This document shows positions 48,278-59,939 of a stretch of 64,000 nt of DNA, in pieces. Below the pieces are notes generated by a model. It was given only the letters and a program-made list of their open reading frames with translations. It did not search any database and had not been told where the DNA came from. Source of the DNA: Balaenoptera acutorostrata (taxonomy: Eukaryota; Chordata; Mammalia; Artiodactyla; Balaenopteridae); NCBI RefSeq assembly GCF_949987535.1, contig NC_080075.1, forward strand, positions 6,494,606 through 6,558,605. Reading direction: 5' to 3'. Position 1 is the stretch's first letter; every line of letters starts with the position of its first letter. The position numbers and the translations under genes were made by a program.

Positions 48278-48313
48278 AACTCTCATTTTTCCTTATGAGG
48301 AAAAATGAGAGTT
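48278..48313. repeat. Perfect 16-bp inverted repeat (hairpin, 4-nt loop)
   Basis: aactctcatttttcct (48278-48293), loop tatg, then its exact reverse complement (48298-48313). No transposon terminus is apparent. Confidence 0.95.
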
Positions 48314-48432
48314 GTCTTAGATTCTTCTTTTTACTCCTTCCCAAAGTGCCCATCAGAACAATAGTCCTAGTACAGATGTTCTCCATACTCACCCCAAATC
48401 CACAGGTCCAAGGTGAGTTCTCTGGCATTTCT

Positions 48433-48452
48433 TTTTTTTTTTTTTTTAAATT

Positions 48453-48499
<47 letters not shown>

Positions 48500-48761
48500 T
48501 GGCTGTGTTGGGTCTTCGTTTCTGTGTGAGGGCTTTCTCTAGTTGCGGCAAGTGGGGGCCACTCTTCATCGCGGTGCGCGGGCCTCTCACTATCGTGGCC
48601 TCTCCCGTTGCGGAGCACAGGCTCCAGACGCGCAGGCTCAGCAATTGTGGCTCACGGGCTTAGTCACTCCGCGGCATGTGGGATCTTCCCAGACCAGGGC
48701 TCGAACCCGTGTCCCCTGCATTGGCAGGCAGATTCTCAACCACTGCGCCACCAGGGAAGCC
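48433..48761 (-). mobile_element. CHR-type SINE, long class
   Basis: An antisense copy with a TSD of ctctggcatttct at 48420-48432 and 48762-48774. Its tail carries a (TTTA)n microsatellite at about 48452-48500. Confidence 0.93.
48452..48500. repeat. (TTTA)n microsatellite in SINE tail
   Basis: About 12 TTTA units; the same tail type is expanded to about 8 units at 57059-57092. Confidence 0.95.
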
Positions 48762-49912
48762 CTCTGGCATTTCTATGTGTGGGGTATTTATAAGGTCCTC
48801 ACATATGTTCACACTCTGGGGAGAGGAGCGCTGCAGGTAACAGAGAGAGAGAAAGCTCAGAGGTAGCATAATGCATGTCTGGCTTCTGTGTAAGTGGTAC
48901 GTGACTCTGTTGGTCGTTATGCCTCTCACGTTGGCTAGATTATTCTGCACTGTTGCTTGTCCGCCAGCCCTTTGAGGTTAGAATATCTTCAGCTTCCCAT
49001 TTGGGAAACCCGGCCCTCCTAGCCGGGCATTCACCTATTTCCACACTAGACATACCCGATGTACACATGCCTCTTCTTGTGCAAGACCGTGCTTGCTTCA
49101 AGTCATGGACTTGATCAAACCTCTGCCACACCACTTGGAGCTGTCACAGTGTGCCCATGTCCAGTGGGGAGGACTAGGAGGAAATAATGACAACCAAGAC
49201 GTCTAAGCTTTTTGGTAACAATGTTGCTTAATGCTTCACTAATAGGTTGATTGTGTTTTTAGTTGCCTTTGAAAGAAATTAACTTACTAGGTACCATTTA
49301 ATGTTTCTGTGGTTTTGTTTTAACATGTACAATAAAACCTCTTTTTATATCTGTTTTAAGGGATTTTTTTAATAAAAGATATGAAGTACAGATTGATAAA
49401 CCTGGAAATGTCCTAGTGGCAATGCCCTTGGGCCACTGGCAGAGCCATCTCAAGAGGTCTTCTCTCTGTGAACTTGGGCTGAGGTCCCTTTTGAGGGACC
49501 CTCATTCTTATGGGGGAAATTCTGTGAGAATGTTCAGAGTTGGTCACCCTGGGGCTTGTTTCCCCTGGAATGGCTGTATAATTACAGATGTTTCTGTCAC
49601 TTGAGTGGAGGTGGTCAGAATTCCACGTGTTAGGCTGGCAGGACGCCCACAGAGAGGTCCCGGGGATGACTCGGCTGGTTGGCTGGCCCATCCATGTGGC
49701 AGAGGGATGGGTGTTCCCAAACCCAATGCTGTGGTGACTGGAACCAGGGCCCCAGTGGAGGGTACCTCTGCCTTGTCAGCCAGCAAACTGGGATGTGAGA
49801 AACCGGAATGTTTTAATAACATAAATGCAGGACTTGTATTTGGAAAGTGAGTTCATATTCTAAGAATTGCTTTTGTCTCTTAATCTCTGTGTCTTTTTCT
49901 GTTCTAACCCAG

Positions 49913-50031
49913 GTGCCACGTTGGAGGAAATAAACCAGCACTGGGATTGGCTAGAGCAAAACCTCCTCCACACCTTGTCTGTCTTCGATAATAAAGATGA
50001 CATCGCCAGTTTTGTCAAAGGGAAGGTGAAG
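49913..50031 (+). CDS. TBC1D8: TBC1D8 coding exon 3 (119 bp)
   Basis: This exon encodes 40 residues, counting the split Gly, beginning [19 protein letters not shown] and ending FVKGKVK. It matches TBC1D8 rather than TBC1D9, which I recall as having HWEWLEQNLLQTLSIF at this place. The acceptor is a pyrimidine-rich tract ending CCCAG at 49912, and the donor GTAGGT begins at 50032. It enters in phase 1 and leaves in phase 0. The segment links the N-terminal region to the first GRAM domain and is rich in aromatic and acidic residues. It is 29.7 kb from exon 2. No disrupting change is seen. Confidence 0.95.
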
Positions 50032-51299
50032 GTAGGTCCCTGCCCTGCGATGTTTCTCCCCATTTCCCTGTCTTTCTTATCACGTCCTTAGAACATTCTA
50101 GACACTACAGCATTTTCAATCATATTCTTTTCCTTTGACAGTGTTCTCCACTATAATTGAACTTCTTGGCTTAATACCTGAAGCAAAATGAGTTTGACTT
50201 GTCAGCAGTCAAATTTTGCAGAGTCAGTCTGACAAAAGTCACCCGAAAAAAAAAAACAAAAAAAACCAACAAAAGCCTCATTCTCAGGCCTGAGGTTTCG
50301 TTACCCTTTACAGAAGTGAAGGTCCTTTTTTATCTCAGGGAAAAAAAAAATGCTAAGATTCATGTTTTTGCACAGCAACAATGTTATTTGCCTCCTGAAG
50401 TTAGTTACTCCCAACTCTTTTTGCAGCTGTGACATCTTTTCCCTCTTTTATTTTGTTGGACCTAGCACTTTCCTCCTTCTGAAAGTGGATATTTATTCTT
50501 AAAATATGTTAAGTGAAGAATTAAAACCAAAAAAGTTTTGAGAAAAGAGAGGACTGTTTGGGGAGGTCTCTCTCCATACCTGCTGTGAGCTATGTCTTAT
50601 GTAACAGGTCTCACTGCAAAAGCATGATTGGTAACCGGTGCTTTAAAAACCCTTTCAGGCAGGGAGAGACTGTTTCTCATTCTAAATTTAACTGTCTTAC
50701 TAAACACTTTAACACATTAGCCTGTAATACAGTTTTCCTCCCTTAGGGTAAAACATCCTAGAGTGTTGTTTTTTCTTCCCCAAAGTGTGCCTTTCCAGCA
50801 CCCCATGTGCTTTGGCTTTTAGTAAAGGGTCTTAGAGTGAATTCTTGAATTTAAAAGGACAAAACAAGAGCACCTTTTTCATTTGGGGATTGGGGATACT
50901 TGTGGGATCCGGTAGAAGACCAGTCTTCTGAGTCCAGGTGGAATGACAGGGTTGTCTGGTGTCTCCTGCTGTTACCTCTGGCCTGTGGGGTTAGCAGGTG
51001 GGCGCAAGCCCTGGCGGGTCTTGTCCATCTCGTGTGTTACCACCGCAGCCTGGTCCAACTTGGTTCCTTGGGTCAGGCTGCACTGGGGCTTAGCAACAGA
51101 AGTACCCGGTTCACAGTTATTTTTCACATTTACCCCCTTTTCTTGGTCTCACGTTGGTTGTGGTGGTTCTTTGATTTAGGTGTTTCTCTTCTTAGTTGGG
51201 AGCAAGGAAATTCATTTCTGCTGCAGTGGCTTTCAGAAAGCTTCTGTAGGGGAGGGAAAAACTTTTCCTGTACCCTCTTAGGTTCTGTGCCAGGGGCCT

Positions 51300-51840
51300 G
51301 GAAATTAAACTGACAGAAGACAGATTAATGAGAAAAACAGAGTTTATCAGCCTTTGCGGCCCACAGACAGGTAGGAGAAACTCTGTGATGAGTAACTCAA
51401 AGGGACGCTTAGGACCTGGGGCTTGGGCAGCATCGTACCGAAGAACAGTGCATTTGTAGAGAAGTGAGGAGCCAAAGGAACAGGAGTGTGGCCTTTTAGG
51501 GCAGCGAACTGCCGGACACTGGGTACTGGAGTGAGACCGACTGCTCCAGTCGGGTTCATCCTGTCGGTTCCTGCTGGTGCCTCTGGAGTTGGTCAGAGTC
51601 CAGAGTTGTCTCTGGTGATTCAGAGTCTAAGAGCTGCTTTCCTCTTTCCAGCACAGGATGGGGAGACACCTTTAGAAACGGGAATCTGTGTCCTGTGTTT
51701 AGGTAAATAGTGGGGGAGGGCAGAGGGCTTTTTTGGCATCTGCCGTTTGTCAAGTGTCTTTAGCTCAAAATAATTCTTATGCCAGAGCGGCATATTATGG
51801 GGTGCTATAGTCTGATCCCTCAGCACTTCATAGCGAGCAT
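51300..51840 (-). mobile_element. Candidate ERVL-like LTR, antisense
   Basis: It opens gaaattaaactgacagaaga and acagattaatgagaaaaac, and ends near agcggcatattatggggtgc. This layout reminds me of an antisense ERVL-type LTR. No TSD was found. No coding remnant is seen. Confidence 0.4.
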
Positions 51841-52166
51841 GCCTTTTACTTCCCAGGGAGGCTGCTGGCCTGGAGCAGCGGCCGGGGACTGAGGGGTCTG
51901 GCTGGTCGGAGGCTGGGCGAGCCTCTGGGGCCCCCACGTGGTGTTGGTTCTCCCTTTGCCCTGGGCAGATTTGAAGGATCTGGGAATTGGGGCTTTCCTA
52001 CTCAAAACCTGACCATCGACTGCTCTGTGGAGCTTTAAAGGAACCCCTCTGCTATGAGGTGTGCTGTAACCGGACCCAGCAGACAAGGACACCAGCAGTC
52101 TGTGTGGCCGCCCTTGTCTGGAGCCGTGACTGTTTGCTGTAGAGGCTTCTTAAAAAATCCCCTTCA

Positions 52167-52300
52167 GGGACTTCCCTGGCGGTCCAGTGGTTAAGACGGC
52201 ATGCTTCCAGTGCAAGGGTGCGAGTTAGATCCACGGTTGGGGAACTCAGATCCCACATGCTGTGTGGTGCAGTGAAAAAATGAGATAAAAATTAAAAAAA
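52167..52300 (+). mobile_element. CHR-type SINE, short class, sense
   Basis: A sense copy, gggacttccctggcggtcca, with an A-rich tail. A perfect 15-bp TSD, aaaaaatccccttca, is at 52152-52166 and 52301-52315. Confidence 0.93.
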
Positions 52301-53152
52301 AAAAAATCCCCTTCACGTTTCAAGGTGCAGAGCATTTATTATATATTAGACATGCTTTAAAAAAAATACCTCTCTTAATTATAACATTTATATTTTATAA
52401 TGTCTTGTTAAATAAAATTTGGAAAAGAAAGAAAAACATAATGAGGGAAACGCAAATCACTTGAAATTTCAGATTGACTTTTCAAGTAATTTTAAATTAC
52501 ATTTTTATTTTCATGGTAATGCCCAGGATATTTTCTAAAACCGCTTGTGCAATGCAGATTGGGTAGCAATTCCCCCAAAAGTGGCCTTATCTTATTAGCC
52601 TTTTGTGAAACCACCCACACAAGAATAGAAAGGAAGGAAGATGCTAATAAAAATAAATAAAAAGATAGAATTACAGTGTATTTTAAAAATCGAGTAGCAT
52701 ATGTAAGGCCTGAGGCCGGGGAGTTCCTGAACAGAAGAAATTCTGGGTGAAAAAAAATGTACAGTGAGCTCTCAGGAATGGGAATCAGAACTCTGATACT
52801 GGCAATGTGCTGTCACCCTTAGGATCAGACCACAGCTTACATTCTAGGCACGTCTACCCCCTCGCCCCAGATTTAGAGAGGATCCTCACTATTGTTTGTC
52901 ATCAACAAAACAATTGTAGATTCAGATTCTTCTTTCCCATCTTGCCTCCCCGTATACCGAAGTGCTTTGGAGGTATCGACAACCTCAGGAACCTCGGCCA
53001 CCCCGCCCCTTTTCTGCCTTAGAGGACGAGAGGTGATGCAGTGGTGGTGGAATGCATCAGGTGTCACACAGGCAGGCATTATTGGCTTTACACCCAATTT
53101 TTAAACCCAATGAGGAAGACATTCGTGAGTTGTTTTTTTTTTAAAGACCAAC

Positions 53153-53482
53153 ACTTATTTATTTATATACTTATTTTTATTGAAGTATAGTTGATTTAGA
53201 ATGTTGTGTTAATTTCTGCTGTACGGCAAAATGATTCAGTTATATATACATTTTTAAAAACATTATTTTCCATTATGGTGTATCAAGGATATTGAATATA
53301 TAGTTCCCTGTGCTATACAGTAGGACCTTGTTGTTTATCCATCCTATATGTAATGGTTTGCATCTGCTAACTCCAAACTCCCACTCCATCCCTCTCCCAC
53401 CCTCCTCCCCCTTGCCATCCCCCAGTCTGTTCTCTACGTCCGTGATTCTGTTTCTGTTTCGTAGGTAGGTTCATTTCTGTAA
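53153..53482 (-). mobile_element. 5'-truncated antisense L1
   Basis: L1 3' end (attgaagtatagttgattta, ccctgtgctatacagtagga) cut at ...aggttcatttctgt. The TSD is aaagaccaac at 53143-53152 and 53483-53492. It ends about 390 bp before exon 4. Confidence 0.9.
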
Positions 53483-53873
53483 AAAGACCAACTTTTAAAC
53501 TCCAACTTGGGTGGTTCTTCAGGGTTGATGCATTGAGTTCACACACCCGAGACAGTCACTTGACTCTCTCTGACTCGTGTCTCTGGAGGGAGGAGCAGGG
53601 AGAGATTATAAAATAGTAACATGTTTGAGAACTGGGGCTTGGGAGTCAGAGATTTGTCCAGAGCCTGATGGCTGGCGAGCGGCCAAGAGAGAAACTGGTG
53701 CTGAGGTTCCCCCCCAGCTTGCCTTCTCCCCCCGTGGACGTGTTTCTGGGGGGGGTGCACGGGGTCCTCATCCATCCTGTGGGTCCGCCTGAGCGGGGCC
53801 GGCTCCTCGGCTGCCCGTGCGCGGTTGTCCTTGCCCTTCTCCTGACCCGGGGACGCTTCTCTCTGTGCGTCAG

Positions 53874-54102
53874 GCTCTGATCGCCGAGGAGACAAGCAGC
53901 AGGCTGGCCGAGCAGGAGGAGGAACCCGAGAAGTTCCGAGAGGCTTTGGTGAAGTTCGAGGCCAGGTTCAACTTCCCGGAGGCCGAGAAGCTGGTCACCT
54001 ATTACTCGTGCTGCTGCTGGAAGGGCAGGGTGCCCCGTCAAGGCTGGCTCTATCTCAGCATCAACCACCTCTGCTTCTATTCCTTCTTCCTGGGCAAGGA
54101 GC
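53874..54102 (+). CDS. TBC1D8: TBC1D8 coding exon 4, start of GRAM domain 1 (229 bp)
   Basis: The exon encodes 76 residues plus one base. It opens with [21 protein letters not shown], a charged, helix-prone stretch, and then enters the first GRAM domain. Diagnostic GRAM motifs are [10 protein letters not shown], then [14 protein letters not shown], then [17 protein letters not shown] domains are PH-like folds found in membrane-associated proteins. The acceptor is TGCGTCAG ending at 53873 and the donor GTAAGT starts at 54103. The exon starts in phase 0 and ends after the first base of a Leu codon. The intron just upstream (about 53690-53870) is GC-rich. The frame is intact. Confidence 0.96.
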
Positions 54103-54318
54103 GTAAGTGAGGGGCGATTGGGTCCCTCCCAGGTGGAGCTGGCCCCTGGGACGCTCAGCGCTGGTCCCGAGACCACTCGTGACTTGAATAGTTAGACGAC
54201 AAAAGATTTAAATAAGTGGTTGAGACATAACAGGTCACACATGATTAATTTCCAAATGCCCTATGCAGACAATCATATTGTATTACATATACGACTACCA
54301 CTAAGGAGGTTTGATTTT

Positions 54319-54542
54319 CTTTTTTAAATTTTTATTGGAGTATAGTTGATTTACAATGTTGTGCTAGTTTCTCCACTACAGCAAAGTGAATCAGTTATAC
54401 ATATACATGTATCCCCTCTTTTTTAGATTCTTTTCCCATAGAGGTCATTGCAGAGTATTGAGTAGAGTTCCCTGTGCTATACAGTAGGTCCTTATTAGTT
54501 ATCTATTTTATATATTAGGAGTGTGTACATGTCAGTCCGAAT
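54319..54542 (-). mobile_element. 5'-truncated antisense L1
   Basis: L1 3' end only. The TSD is ctaaggaggtttgatttt (54301-54318) against ctaaggaggtttggtttt (54543-54560). Confidence 0.92.
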
Positions 54543-55329
54543 CTAAGGAGGTTTGGTTTTGCGGGAATTCATTTCTTGTCCTGCCTTAAGGATCCTTTCT
54601 GTGTAGCTCCCTTCATGCAAAAACCGTACTGAAGGGTTTTTGCTACTATATTATCTATTACTTTGAAAACAGTATTGTAACTGATGGCCCAGGAGTTCTA
54701 AAGGAATGGGACAGCTTGTGCTTCTGAATCCAGGGGGGCCGTTTAGAGAATTCCCAGGCCTGAAGGTCACGACTGCTCCTGGGAGAGTAGCAGTTGTTGC
54801 TAGAAGGGGGTTCCTCACGTGGGACCCCCTGAGATCCAGGCAGGGATTCACTTCTCACACATTTTTCCACCCACCGTCATCGTTCTGGGCAGTGGGATTC
54901 CAGGGCGAAAAAGGGAAGCCACAGGGTCAATTGTATATTGAAACATTCAAAGTCATTACCGTTGAAACTTGTTCCGTAACAAATATTGTTTCAAGGGCCC
55001 ACGCAGGGTGGTGTATGTGCTGTATCTATAGTTATATATTTAAGTATATATTTTTTTCTTCCTGCGTTTGTTCGTATTTCACGTGGAACCAGTGGGCGGG
55101 GCTCCTCTTGCACTCTGCTGTGGCCAGCGTCCTGCACACGGTCACCCCTTGTCTCTCCCTATGCCACCAGCCTGGGCTCAGACACCCCAGTACATGCCCC
55201 CTGTGTGCACAGCCTTCCTCACCCTTGGAATGTGCTCTTACCTAACCCATGCCATCCTTGCTCTTCTGCTTTCTGAATTGCTTCTCAAAATGAACACCCT
55301 GTCTCTCCTGGCCTTCCCCATTCTTAAGC

Positions 55330-55530
55330 CCATTTGGAAACTCTTGTTCATCCTTTAAAATTCAGTTCACAGTTTTTCACCTCCAGGAAGGCTTCCCTGG
55401 TCCCCTTGTAATTTGTCCTCTCTTTGCATCTCTTTTGGGTCCTGTCCAGTCAGTGGTTGCTTCTTTGTTTACATGTCTGTTTTTCCTATTTGAACGCGCT
55501 TCTTAAGTGCAGGGCTCTTCGCAAGGTAGA
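55330..55530 (-). mobile_element. L2 LINE fragment
   Basis: Antisense L2-like text: ttcatcctttaaaattcag, cacctccaggaaggcttccc. Ancient and degenerate; edges are approximate. Confidence 0.6.
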
Positions 55531-56495
55531 TGCTTAACGAGAGAAAGCTGATAGCATAGATGGAGTGTGTCTGTGTGTGTGTGAAAAAAAACTATAAAAA
55601 AGCAACTAGAAGTAGCTGAAGAAGCTTATTCTCATGCCTGATGTAGAAATGTGGACTTTGAAATGATTAAAGCACTGAAAACATTATTGCAAAATAAATG
55701 GAGAGACATGATAGAAATAAAAACAGTTCATCATTCCCTTTTTCATTTGAAAAGGAAAATGAGTTATTTTCTGATATTTATCAGTCATCGTCACTAAACC
55801 TGATTTTGTTAAGTTGATAAAACTTGGAAAAAAGAAATGATTCCTAATATTTGATAACATTTATCATTTTAACTTGTTACGTATGTCCCTCCCCATTTGC
55901 TGTGCATCAGCCCGCTAGCCTAACTACCCCTGCACTGGAAACACTTCTGAGAAGAGAATGCTAGTTTATAAACTGTGCAGTTAGTACCATAGTACTTCAG
56001 TAAAAACTACTTGTGCTCTGTTTTCTAAGATTTGAGCAACTGTCACTTGACATAGTCTAAATGTTAGGCCTGTGCCTCTAAACCAGATCACAAATCCTCT
56101 TTTGACCTCTGTTTTTTCATAGCTTATGCCATGAATGCTGCTATTGAAACCAGAATTCATGTGGATCAAGAAACATCTGCGTATTTTGCAAATATTTAAC
56201 TATTTGGGGGAAGGTTTTCACGTTGTTAACTTGGTATGGCAGAATGATGTCCCTTGTATGTGTGCGGTAGCCAGCAACTTGGGAAGTTTTACTTAAATCT
56301 TGAAGATAATTGTGAGAACGTGGGTTGGGTTCTAACGAACAGCTGTGAAGCAGTTCCTGTGTTTCCTCTTTCCTGCTCTGGTTTGAAAGCTATTTGCATT
56401 TCAGCTGCAGGAAAAGCTTTGCAGTGTTGCTGGGGCATTCAAGTTTGGGTTACATTTGAGGGTAAAATCTGCATTTGCCCTTTTTTCTCTTCTAG

Positions 56496-56736
56496 TTAAA
56501 CTTGTAGTCCCTTGGGTTGACATCCAGAAGTTGGAGAGGACGTCCAACGTCTTTCTGACGGATACCATCCGCATCACCACACGGAATAAGGAGCGGGACT
56601 TCTCCATGTTTCTGAACCTAGATGAGGTGTTCAAGATCATGGAGCAGCTGGCTGACGTGACACTGCGAAGGCTGCTGGATAACGAGGGCTTTGACCTGGA
56701 CCCAGGTCTGCAGGAGCCCAGCCAGATCACCAAGAG
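56496..56736 (+). CDS. TBC1D8: TBC1D8 coding exon 5, end of GRAM domain 1 (241 bp)
   Basis: The first two bases complete the split Leu from exon 4; the exon then reads KLVVPWVDIQKLERTSNVF and closes the first GRAM domain. It continues through DFSMFLNLDEVFKIMEQLAD to a linker ending PSQITK plus two bases of an Arg codon. The acceptor TTCTAG ends at 56495 and the donor GTAGGA starts at 56737. Compared with my memory of human TBC1D8 there are a few substitutions (for example Arg for Gln in ITTRNKERD, and Gly in NEGFDLDPG), consistent with an orthologue. The second GRAM domain and the catalytic TBC domain must lie beyond the window. Confidence 0.96.
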
Positions 56737-56816
56737 GTAGGAACCTCCATACACAGGTGTCCCGAACCTCAGAGGGGACCATGGCCCGTGTGCTGCCTTC
56801 ATGGACATGTGTTTTG

Positions 56817-57058
56817 GGTTTTTTTTGTTTTTATAAGTGTATTTTTAAAAAATATTTATTTATTTATTTTGGCTGCACTGGGTCTTAGTTGTGGCATGTG
56901 GGATCTTTAGTTGAGGCATACGGACTTCTTAGTTAAGGCGTGCAAACTCTTAGTTGTGGCATGCATGTGGGATCTAATTCCCCAACCAGGGATCGAACCC
57001 AGGCCCCCCTGCATTGGGAGCACGGAGTCTTTTTTTTTTTTTTTTTTTTTTCAAATTT

Positions 57059-57089
<31 letters not shown>

Positions 57090-57422
57090 TTTTTGGCTGT
57101 GCTGGGTCTTCGGTTCGTGCGAGGGCTTTCTCCAGTTGCGGCAAGCGGGGGCCACTCTTCATCGCGGTGCGGGGACCGCTCTTCATCGCGGTGCGCGGGC
57201 CTTTCACTATCGCGGCCCCTCCCGTCGCGGGGCACAGGCTCCAGAAGCGCAGGCTCAGCAGCCGTGGCTCACGGGCCCAGCCGCTCCGCGGCATGTGGGA
57301 TCCTCCCAGACCAGGGCTCGAACCCGTGTCCCCTGCATTAGCAGGCAGATTCTCAACCACTGCGCCACCAGGGAAGCCCGGGAGCACGGAGTCTTACCCA
57401 CTGGACCACCAGGGAAGTCCCA
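56817..57422 (-). mobile_element. CHR-type SINE, intermediate class, outer member of a nest
   Basis: Halves at 56817-57015 and 57396-57422 join into a single antisense SINE of the class at 19261. The TSD is gacatgtgttttg (56804-56816) against gacatgtgctttg (57423-57435). It begins 80 bases past the exon 5 donor. Confidence 0.92.
57032..57379 (-). mobile_element. CHR-type SINE, long class, inner member of the nest
   Basis: A complete antisense copy. Its 16-bp perfect TSD, gggagcacggagtctt (57016-57031 and 57380-57395), is outer-SINE sequence. It has T22 and (TTTA)n at its tail. A 20-bp segment (accgctcttcatcgcggtgc-like) is duplicated near 57163-57195. Confidence 0.93.
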
Positions 57423-57644
57423 GACATGTGCTTTGTTAACCTCGTTGTATTAGTTTGAAATTTCCCTTGTGGCGTAATCCAGATTTTCCTATGTCGTTAA
57501 TCATGACAGAGAGATAATAATTGGCAATGATGGTTATTCATTTCCTTTATGCAGTAGGCTTTGATTCCTGGATCCAATTTCCCCTTTTTTTCCAGAAAGT
57601 ATTTCAAAATTGATTTTCATAAAAAAAAAAAAAAATGCTTCCAG

Positions 57645-57765
57645 GAAATTCCCTGGCGGTCCAGTGGTTAGGACTCCACACTTTCACTGCCATGGCCCTG
57701 GGTTTGATCCCTGGTTGGGGAACTAAGATCCCACAAGCCGCGCAGTGTGGCCAAAAAAACCCAAA
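57645..57765 (+). mobile_element. CHR-type SINE, short class, sense
   Basis: A sense copy, gaaattccctggcggtccag to gtggccaaaaaaac. The TSD is cttccag (57638, 57766), with A-rich flanks. Confidence 0.88.
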
Positions 57766-58261
57766 CTTCCAGAAAATACAATACAGGTAGCCTCGTGATA
57801 GAATTCTATTCAGCATGGGGCTTTATTAGTACACATTAAGAAATGTTGTTTTTTCATATCACATTACTTTGTAGAAGACTTTTCCAGGAACGCTGGATAT
57901 ATTTTTGGTACCAATTTGTCATAAGAAATGTACCTTACTGATAGTAAGTCAGCATTCTTTGTTATTTGCCCCCAATTGATACTGGTCATGGGGACTTATG
58001 AGGTAGTTGCTTTAATTATTTGCCACTTTAAAGCAGTTCGATTTTATTATCTAAAATTCAAACTGTGGTGTTTGAGCTTGACTGTGATTTCTGGCTTCGT
58101 GGTTCAAACTGGGTGACTGTAGAGCTGATGCCTTTGTAAAAGTTCACCTTTGTATCCTTTGAAAAACACTTATTCCATAAAGTGCTGCCCTGGCTGGATG
58201 TTTTTGATGTAGTTACAGAATCACCACTGCTATCTGCATACTACTTGTCATTAAAAAACTG

Positions 58262-58664
58262 TTTTTTTGGTGGTAAAATATACATAACATAAAATTTGCC
58301 ATCTTAACCATTTTTATTTTATTTTTTAAAAACTTTTTTAATTGAATGAAAGATTCTTTAAATTCTATAGTGCTTTACAGTTTTCAAAAGCTTCACACAC
58401 ATGATTTCATATAATCCCACAATAACCCTTTTTTAAAATCCCTTACTCCTATTTTGCCCCTCTCCCTAACCCTCTCCCCACTGGTAACCAGTAGTTTGTT
58501 CTCTGAGTCGGCTTCTTTTTTGTTTTATTCACTAGTTTGTTGTATTTTTTAGATTCCACATATAAGTGATATCATATGGTATTTGTCTTTCTCTGTATGA
58601 CTTAGCATAATGCCCTCCAAGCATCCTTGTTGCTGGAAATGGCAAAATTTCACTCTTTTATTTT
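58262..58664 (-). mobile_element. Old L1M 3' fragment (outer host)
   Basis: Antisense old L1 (aacataaaatttgccatctt, ggtaaccagtagtttgttct, cacatataagtgatatcata), broken off at about 58664 inside text that should go on to the ORF2 end. Confidence 0.78.
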
Positions 58665-59297
58665 CTATTTACTTATTTTTTACATCTTTATTGGAGTATA
58701 ATTGCTTTACAATGTTGTGTTAGTTTCTGCTGTATAACAAAGTGAATCAGCTATACGTATACATATATCCCCATATCTCCTCCCTCTTGCGTCTCCCTCC
58801 CACCCTCCCCATCCCACCCCTCTAGGTGGTCACAAAGCACCAAGCTGGTCTTCCTGTGCTATGCTGCTGCTTCCCACTAGCTATCTATTTTACATTTGGT
58901 AGTGTATATATGTCCATGCCACTCTCTCACTTCGTCCCAGCTTACCATTCCCCCTGCCCATGTCCTCAAGTCCATTCTCTACATCTGCGTCTTTATTCCT
59001 GTCCTGCCCCTAGGTTCATCAGAACCATTTTTTTTTTTTTTAGGTTCCATATATGTGTGTTAGCATATGGTATTTGTTTTTCACTTTCTGACTTACTTCA
59101 TTCTGTATGACAGACTCTAGGTCCATCCACCTCACTACAAATAACTCAATTTCGTTTCTTTCTATGGCTGAGTAATTTTCCATTGTATATACGTGCCACA
59201 TCTTCTTTATCCATTCATCTGTCGATGGACACTTAGGTTGCTTCCATGTCCTGGCTATTGTAAATAGAGCTGCAATGAACATTGTGGTACATGACTC
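58665..59297 (-). mobile_element. L1 3' part, interrupted at its 5' side
   Basis: Antisense L1 from the 3' UTR (catctttattggagtataat) to the end of ORF2 ([20 protein letters not shown] at 59280-59225). It stops at tacatgactcttttt, where the next L1's tail begins. A T14 run lies at 59028-59041. Confidence 0.88.
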
Positions 59298-59939
59298 TTT
59301 TTTTTAAACATCTTTATTGGAACATAATTGCTTTACAATGGTGTGTTAGTTTCTGCTTCATAACAAAGTGAATCAGCTGTACATATACATATATCCCCAT
59401 ATCTCCTCCTCTTGTGTCTCTCTCCCACCCTCCCTATCCCACCACTCTAGGTGGTCACAAAGCACCGAGCTGATCTCCCTGTGCTATGCGGCTGCTTCCC
59501 ACTAGCTATCTATTTTACATTTGGTAGTGTATATATGTCCATGCCACTCTCTCACTTCGTCCCAGCTTACCCTTCCCCCTCCCCATGTCCTCAAGTCCAT
59601 TTTCTACGTCTGCGTCTTTACTCCTGTTCTGCCCCTAGGTTCTTCAGTACCTTTTTTTTTTTTTTTTTAGATTCCATATATATGTGTTAGCATACGGTAT
59701 TAGTTTTTCTCTTTCTGACTTACTTCACTCTGTATGACAGACTCTAGGTCCATCCACCTCACTACAAATAACTCAATTTCATTTCTTTTTATGGCTGCGT
59801 AATATTCCATTGTATATATGTGCCACATCTTCTTTCTCCATTCATCTGTTGATGGACACTTAGGTTGATTTCATGTCCTGGCTATTGTAAATAGAGTTGC
59901 AAAGAACATTGTGATACATGACTCTTTTTGAACTATGGT

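Larger units (their letters stand above)
20243..49912 (+). other. TBC1D8: TBC1D8 intron 2 (29.7 kb)
   Basis: This intron runs GTGAGT to CCCAG between exons 2 and 3. Most of it is transposon-derived and is listed separately. Gaps where I recognise nothing firm: 20243-20810, 21180-21709 (perhaps old L1-derived pieces), 22481-22995, 23364-24880, 32271-33359, 34266-34941, 35341-36689, 37230-37890, 43660-44308, 44569-45263, 45629-47136, 47404-48014 and 48775-49912. Confidence 0.95.
50032..53873 (+). other. TBC1D8: TBC1D8 intron 3 (3.8 kb)
   Basis: GT-AG intron between exons 3 and 4. It contains a candidate LTR (51300-51840), one short SINE (52167-52300) and one L1 3' end (53153-53482). The stretches 50032-51300 and 52316-53142 show nothing I can name beyond A/T-rich low-complexity runs. 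Confidence 0.95.
54103..56495 (+). other. TBC1D8: TBC1D8 intron 4 (2.4 kb)
   Basis: GT-AG intron between exons 4 and 5. It contains an L1 3' end (54319-54542) and an L2-like fragment (about 55330-55530). Nothing recognisable is seen in 54561-55329 or 55531-56495 apart from a short GT-rich run near 55571. Confidence 0.95.

Noticed and set aside
53646..54176. 176-codon open frame on the - strand over exon 4
   Set aside because: It is the antisense shadow of TBC1D8 exon 4 and its GC-rich flank.
54706..55245. 179-codon open frame on the + strand in intron 4
   Set aside because: It lies wholly in intron 4 and has no recognisable protein; composition alone can explain it.
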